From an uncultured Gemmatimonadaceae bacterium (GTDB lineage: Bacteria > Gemmatimonadota > Gemmatimonadetes > Gemmatimonadales > Gemmatimonadaceae), in the NCBI GenBank assembly GCA_955652265.1, contig CATPBD010000049.1, positions 1 through 9,914 of the forward strand: DNA of 9,914 nucleotides. The letters run 5' to 3'. Positions 6,137 through 9,914 of the stretch are shown here, piece after piece. Made by a program: the position numbers and the translations under genes. The notes under the pieces were generated by a model. It was given only the letters and a program-made list of their open reading frames with translations, ran no database searches and had not been told where the DNA came from. The first letter of the stretch is position 1; each line of letters starts with the position of its first letter.

Positions 6137-6949
6137 ATGCCGGAAGTGTTCGGAAGGAAAGTGCTCGAGGGGAAGACCGCGGTCATCACTGGCGGTGGAA
6201 GCGGGATCAATCTCGACATCGCGAAGCGTTACGCGGAGCATGGATGCACGGTCGCGCTGATCGGGCGCACCGCGGAGAAACTTGATACTGCCGCCCGGGG
6301 AATTCGCGAAGCAGGAGGGGCTGCATCCGGACATCCGGCCGACGTCCGGGACTACGATGCCCTCGCTGCCGCAATCAAGGGTGCGCGCGACGCGCACGGC
6401 GAAATCGATCTCGTGGTCTGCGGCGCTGCGGGCAATTTTCCCGCGCCGGCGCTCGGCATGTCCGCCAACGGATTCAAATCGGTGGTGGACATCGATCTGC
6501 TGGGCACGTTCAACACCTGTCGAGCGGTATTCGAGCATTTGAGGCGGCCGGGAGCGTCCATCATCAACATCTCGGCGACGCAGGCGTTCACACCGATGCC
6601 CATGCAGGCGCACGTGTGTGCAGCGAAGGCAGGAGTGGATATGCTGACGAAGTGTCTCGCCATCGAATGGGGACCAGATGGTGTGCGCGTGAACTCGATC
6701 GCTCCCGGAGCAGTTGATGACACCGAAGGAATGCTCCGTCTCGCCCCGACGCCGGAGATTCGAAAGCAGCTCACGCGGAGCATTCCACTCCAGCGCTTCG
6801 CTACCAAGGGGGAGATAGCGGATCTCGCGCTTTTTCTGAGCAGCGATGCGGCCAAGTTCATCACAGGCGCGGTCGTGGTGTGTGACGGGGGTCAGTCACT
6901 AGCGAGCCTGGGAGTCAACATGATGGCCGCGATGCGGCCGCGCGCGTGA
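6137..6949 (+). CDS. SDR-family 2,4-dienoyl-CoA reductase, DECR2-like
   Basis: This encodes 270 aa from ATG 6137, with GGAG at 6128-6131 five nt upstream. The frame is open back to a TTG at 6008, but the extra 43 residues are not typical of the family. The Rossmann motif is TGGGSGIN (18-25), with Arg44 after the second strand favouring NADPH. AAGNF (97-101), NISATQA (144-150), [20 protein letters not shown] (163-182) and [13 protein letters not shown] (186-198) align with the peroxisomal/bacterial DECR2 group (compare [20 protein letters not shown]). As in that group, the usual SDR catalytic Tyr four residues before Lys164 is absent (Val160). The expected reaction is NADPH-dependent reduction of 2,4-dienoyl-CoA to 3-enoyl-CoA during beta-oxidation of unsaturated fatty acids in the cytosol. 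The stop overlaps the GTG of the LOG-family gene (GTGA), so the pair are translationally coupled. Confidence 0.85.
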   Translation: MPEVFGRKVLEGKTAVITGGGSGINLDIAKRYAEHGCTVALIGRTAEKLDTAARGIREAGGAASGHPADVRDYDALAAAIKGARDAHGEIDLVVCGAAGNFPAPALGMSANGFKSVVDIDLLGTFNTCRAVFEHLRRPGASIINISATQAFTPMPMQAHVCAAKAGVDMLTKCLAIEWGPDGVRVNSIAPGAVDDTEGMLRLAPTPEIRKQLTRSIPLQRFATKGEIADLALFLSSDAAKFITGAVVVCDGGQSLASLGVNMMAAMRPRA

Positions 6950-7536
6950 CCGAGATCCGTCGCCTCGCGATTTTCTGCGGATCGAATCCTGGCGCGCGCC
7001 CGGATTACATGGAGTCAGCGCGCTCGCTCGGCAGACTGCTCGCTCAGCGCGGGATCGGAATCGTGTACGGCGGGTCGAATGTCGGTCTGATGGCGGCGCT
7101 GGCCGATGCAATGATGGACGAGCTCGGCGACATAATAGGTGTGATTCCGCGGATGCTGGTGGAGCGCGAGGTGGCGAACAGAGCGCTCACGGATCTGCGC
7201 ATTGTCGAGTCGATGCACGAGAGAAAGGCGCTGATGGCGGAGCTGGCGGATGGCTTTGTCGCGCTGCCGGGCGGTATCGGCACGCTCGAGGAATTCTTTG
7301 AGACATGGACGTGGGGTCAGCTCGGGATGCACGCGAAACCGTGTGGATTGCTCAACGTCGCGGGGTATTTCGATCCGTTGCTGGAATTTCTGGATCACGC
7401 GGTCGCCGAGAAGTTCGTGCGTGATGTGCACCGCGCCATGGTCGTGGTGGAGAGCGACCCCGCCGTCCTGCTTGCCCGCTTCGAGTCCTACGACCCGCCG
7501 CGTATAGTGAAGTGGATCAACGCGGGGACGATCTAG
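6946..7536 (+). CDS. LOG family protein (nucleoside 5'-monophosphate phosphoribohydrolase, cytokinin-activating type)
   Basis: This encodes 196 aa from GTG, overlapping the reductase stop by 4 bp; there is no separate Shine-Dalgarno site, so translation depends on the upstream gene. The single Rossmann-like domain has the LOG signatures: [12 protein letters not shown] (10-21), [18 protein letters not shown] (38-55), SMHERKALM (89-97, with Arg93) and [12 protein letters not shown] (108-119, with Glu116). MHERK and PGGxGTxEE carry the catalytic Arg and Glu in characterised LOG enzymes, which hydrolyse cytokinin riboside monophosphate or AMP-like nucleotides to free base and ribose 5-phosphate. 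Family length is about 180-200 aa, so it is complete. The physiological substrate in bacteria that do not make cytokinin is often unclear. It is followed by a 58-bp convergent gap to the Fpg-like gene. Confidence 0.93.
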   Translation: MTEIRRLAIFCGSNPGARPDYMESARSLGRLLAQRGIGIVYGGSNVGLMAALADAMMDELGDIIGVIPRMLVEREVANRALTDLRIVESMHERKALMAELADGFVALPGGIGTLEEFFETWTWGQLGMHAKPCGLLNVAGYFDPLLEFLDHAVAEKFVRDVHRAMVVVESDPAVLLARFESYDPPRIVKWINAGTI

Positions 7537-7594
7537 ATCCTTTTTGATGCGCTTCGACTGTTGTCACTGTTTGAGGTCGGCGACGGGCGAAAGA

Positions 7595-8485
7595 TCAACT
7601 CCAGGTAAGCTCGTCGATCGAGCGCGGCCAATCCTGTTTCAGGAGACGGGAAAGCGCGCGGTCGGCGAGGAGCTTTCCTTCGGTTTGGCAGCGCGGACAA
7701 TAGTTCGTCTCGTTGTCGGCGTAGCGGATCCTTTGCACCGGCGTTCCACATACTGGACACGGTTTGCGGAACTTGCCGTGTACGGCCATCTCCTCGCGGA
7801 ACGCGGTCACCTTGGCGGGGAAATCTCCCTTTGATTCTTTGCGCAAGCGGTCGACCCACTCGATCAGCGTCGCTCGTGTAGCGTCGAAGAGGCGCTGTAT
7901 TTCGTCTTCGGTAAGCCGCCCGGTGTGCTTAATGGGCGAGAGCTTTGCGCGGTGGAGAATCTCGTCCGAGTATGCGTTGCCGATTCCGCTGAACAGTCTT
8001 GGATCGGTCAGCGATCTCTTCAAAGTGTGATTCTCACGTGTCAGCCGCTCGGTGAATTGCGTGAGATCGGAATCCAGTACTTCGAGCCCGCCACGCTCGA
8101 ACTGCTCGAGCGACTGCTCTCCGCGCACCAGCCAGAGCGAGGCGCGACGCTTCGTGCCCGCCTCGGTCAGGATCAGCGTGCCATTCGTGAAATCGAATGC
8201 AGCGAGGCCGACTTTTCCCGGCACCTTACCGCCTGCTGGCACCCAGCGCAGTCGGCCTGCAATCATCAGATGGATAACCAGGAATAAATCGTCCTCTAGC
8301 ACGACGACGATCCGCTTTCCCATTCGCTGTAGCCCGATTACACGCTTTCCCTGGGCGGCACTGATCGGCGGGTCGACGGATCGCAAGAGAAACGGTTTTG
8401 GGATGCGTGTTCGCTCGAGCGTCTGACCAACGATTCGTGATTCTAGCGCCTCGATGTAAACTGTGATGTCAGGAAGCTCAGGCAT
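7595..8485 (-). CDS. mutM: Fpg/MutM-like formamidopyrimidine-DNA glycosylase
   Basis: This encodes 296 aa, slightly longer than E. coli Fpg (269). It begins [10 protein letters not shown]: Pro2 supplies the catalytic N-terminal amine (after Met removal) and Glu3 the acid. Other conserved positions are Lys57 (MGKRI), IHLMIAGRL (71-79), the H2TH region [17 protein letters not shown] (161-177, Asn170) and a C-terminal zinc finger CPVC-X16-CPRC (C243, C246, C263, C266). The enzyme excises oxidised purines such as 8-oxoG and FapyG and nicks the abasic site. Two differences from the textbook enzyme stand out: MPELPDI instead of MPELPEVE, and Asn258 in the zinc-finger hairpin where E. coli Fpg and Nei have Arg. 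About 30 residues follow the finger ([19 protein letters not shown]). This points to a divergent Fpg-like clade whose lesion preference may differ. It starts 3 bases after the GH9 stop, with AAAGG immediately before ATG. Confidence 0.92.
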   Translation of the reverse strand: MPELPDITVYIEALESRIVGQTLERTRIPKPFLLRSVDPPISAAQGKRVIGLQRMGKRIVVVLEDDLFLVIHLMIAGRLRWVPAGGKVPGKVGLAAFDFTNGTLILTEAGTKRRASLWLVRGEQSLEQFERGGLEVLDSDLTQFTERLTRENHTLKRSLTDPRLFSGIGNAYSDEILHRAKLSPIKHTGRLTEDEIQRLFDATRATLIEWVDRLRKESKGDFPAKVTAFREEMAVHGKFRKPCPVCGTPVQRIRYADNETNYCPRCQTEGKLLADRALSRLLKQDWPRSIDELTWS

Positions 8486-8488
8486 CCT

Positions 8489-9914
8489 TTACCTGTGTCG
8501 ATCTCCCATTGCCGCCAACACGTAACTCAGGTTGGCGGTGCCATCCATGATCGGCTCGTTGGTGGAGTAGTCGCCCACATCGTCGTGATAGACGATGAAG
8601 CCCGTGTTGTATGGCGCGTACTCATCAGCGTCGTGCAGCTTGATGCCAAGAAGATTCCTGTAAATCGAGGAATACACCGGCCCATCGAGCAGTGCTCCGG
8701 TCAGCTCGACGTGCATCTCCTTCGCGACGACAGAATGGGGATCGCGCGCGAATACACCGTCGTGAGGCAGTCCGATCACCATCGACACGCCCCACGGATT
8801 CGCCCCGAATAGCCAATCGAGCGCAGCCTGCTCGTATTCCCGGAACTGATTGTCGCCGGTCATTTTCCGGTACAGGTACGCCTGGGTAGCGAAGGAGCCC
8901 ATCAGATTATTCGAGCACCAGATGAATGGAATCCCGATCCGAAATCCGTTGTCGGCCCGCGCTACGACTGCAGCCAGGCCCCTCTTATAGTACTCGGCGA
9001 CGATCCTGCGATCCGAGACTTTTGCAGCCCGCCAGATCTCGTAATGGCCGTTGTTGTGCCACGGATACCATTGATAGTGCTTTGCCGTGTCGGAGCCCAT
9101 CCACGGCGTCACGGGCTCACGTGAAGCGTAGTCGAGGGCGTCGCGCAGATAGGACCGATTACTGGTCAGTGCGTAAAGCTCCGCCGCGGCGAGCTCCATG
9201 TCGTCGACCCAGTTGTCTTCCTCGTAATAGTACGGCGCTCGGCCGGGCGCTCCCTGACAAACGCCCGGGGATCGCTTGCCAATCGCGTAAGCAGCGACCG
9301 CTCTCTGGCGGAGCCTGGTCGCAAACGCTGGATCCTTCCCCTTGAAGATCGACGCGGCGAGCGCAAATGCGGACGCATACTTGCCGGCCGTCGAAGCGAA
9401 TCCGTTCGACCTGTTCTTGTACTTGAAGAGTCCCTGCGGCCTTCCGGTGCACGGATACACCGGACGTTCCTTTCCCTTTCCCCAGCCGTAGTCCGACGTG
9501 TCCGTAGTCGGCAGATCCCAGTAGGTATGATCGCGATCGTCGCCGAGCTGGTTGTACATCTCCGAATCCGACGGAAACATTCTGACGAGCCACTCGAGAC
9601 CGTGACGCGCTTCGTCGAGCACGTCGGGCACGCCGTTGCTACCCGGCAACCCGCGCGAGTCGAATTGATCGGCAAATGAGTGCGGGTGATCGCGATACGC
9701 CATCATCATCACAAACGTCGCGTTGGCGGACGTCATCACGTACTGGAGATAGTCGGAGGCATCCGCCCAGCCGCCCGTTACCGGAACGAACTTGCCCGCG
9801 CGCGCCGAGTCATCGACGACGATTCCGTCATGCGTATGGACAACAGTGCGAAAGAGCGGGTTGTATCCGGAGCGCTGCTCTCTCATGTAGTAGAGCAGAG
9901 TGTCCGCGGCACCC
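8489..9914 (-). CDS. glycoside hydrolase family 9 (cellulase/endoglucanase-like), N-terminus beyond window
   Basis: The frame is open to the right edge. The first internal Met codon is at 9886, but at least nine in-frame codons (GAADTLLYY) precede it and belong to the GH9 domain, so the true start is outside. Visible are about 474 residues of an (alpha/alpha)6-barrel. GGWADASDYLQYV carries the catalytic-base region (usual DAGD, here DASD). Further markers are SNGFASTAGKYASAFALAA, DNWVDDMELAAAELYALT, WHNNGHYEIWRAAKV, WLFGANPWGVSMVIGLP (the classic GH9 NPxG motif), and near the C-terminus YSTNEPIMDGTANL, whose Glu should be the general acid. GH9 enzymes hydrolyse beta-1,4-glucans or related oligosaccharides with inversion. 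An N-terminal Ig-like module and a signal peptide are expected beyond the edge but not seen. There is no carbohydrate-binding module after the domain. The gene ends 3 bases before the Fpg-like ATG, forming an operon. Confidence 0.93.
   Translation of the reverse strand, partial: GAADTLLYYMREQRSGYNPLFRTVVHTHDGIVVDDSARAGKFVPVTGGWADASDYLQYVMTSANATFVMMMAYRDHPHSFADQFDSRGLPGSNGVPDVLDEARHGLEWLVRMFPSDSEMYNQLGDDRDHTYWDLPTTDTSDYGWGKGKERPVYPCTGRPQGLFKYKNRSNGFASTAGKYASAFALAASIFKGKDPAFATRLRQRAVAAYAIGKRSPGVCQGAPGRAPYYYEEDNWVDDMELAAAELYALTSNRSYLRDALDYASREPVTPWMGSDTAKHYQWYPWHNNGHYEIWRAAKVSDRRIVAEYYKRGLAAVVARADNGFRIGIPFIWCSNNLMGSFATQAYLYRKMTGDNQFREYEQAALDWLFGANPWGVSMVIGLPHDGVFARDPHSVVAKEMHVELTGALLDGPVYSSIYRNLLGIKLHDADEYAPYNTGFIVYHDDVGDYSTNEPIMDGTANLSYVLAAMGDRHR

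Noticed and set aside
6017..6613. Antisense open frame of 198 codons opposite the dienoyl-CoA reductase
   Set aside because: Its composition is that of a GC-driven shadow frame and the opposite strand carries a well-supported SDR protein.
7514..7545. Possible terminator GGATC...GATCC followed by TTTTT at the end of the LOG gene
   Set aside because: The stem is only 5 bp with a 17-nt loop and it lies partly within coding sequence; too weak to call, although the T run directly after it is suggestive.
1..9914. Insertion sequences, prophage, CRISPR array or defence system
   Set aside because: No transposase, integrase, repeat-spacer array, terminal repeats or nuclease/helicase defence genes were seen; the region looks like stable core/accessory chromosome.

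Overview
The window is a 9.9 kb, moderately GC-rich (estimated by eye at a little under 60%) chromosomal segment from a free-living bacterium. It is densely packed and has no mobile elements, CRISPR arrays, tRNA or rRNA. The mix of a GHL10/YngK-like exported hydrolase, a GH9 cellulase-like enzyme, a two-lobed DTG aspartic-protease-like lipoprotein, a DECR2-type dienoyl-CoA reductase and several weak or absent Shine-Dalgarno sites suggests a Gram-negative soil or aquatic lineage such as Gemmatimonadota. That assignment is an inference from gene content, not from a marker gene.

Layout from left to right. (1) Minus strand 1-1001: the N-terminal part of a succinate-semialdehyde-type aldehyde dehydrogenase (cut by the window edge, TTG start), with a small lipoprotein gene directly upstream in the same operon. 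(2) Plus strand 1022-2575: a secreted GHL10-family glycoside-hydrolase-like protein, divergent from the lipoprotein with only 20 bp between starts. (3) Minus strand 2587-2982: MsrB methionine sulfoxide reductase, convergent with the GHL10 gene. (4) Plus strand 3231-4559: a lipoprotein with two retropepsin-like DTG domains. (5) Plus strand 4628-5830: an ArsR-type regulator with a large N-terminal domain, whose ATG abuts a palindrome that may be its own operator. (6) 5831-6136: 306 bp without a confident protein gene. It holds three consecutive perfect hairpins, the last a strong intrinsic terminator, and then the leader of the next gene. (7) Plus strand 6137-7536: a DECR2-like 2,4-dienoyl-CoA reductase overlapping by 4 bp (GTGA) a LOG-family nucleotide phosphoribohydrolase. 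(8) Minus strand 7595-9914: an Fpg/MutM-like DNA glycosylase preceded by a GH9 glycoside hydrolase that runs off the right edge; only 3 bp separate the two genes.

Functionally this is a mosaic rather than one pathway. There is polysaccharide turnover at the cell surface (GHL10, GH9), oxidative-damage repair of protein and DNA (MsrB, Fpg-like), carbon catabolism (SSADH-type ALDH, dienoyl-CoA reductase of unsaturated fatty acid beta-oxidation), nucleotide/cytokinin-type chemistry (LOG) and envelope proteins of unknown role. The least explained pieces are the structured RNA-like element at about 5877-5990, the ArsR palindrome touching its start codon, the tandem DTG lipoprotein, and an Fpg-like enzyme whose zinc finger has Asn at the usual Arg position. 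I did not find a clear new multi-gene system.
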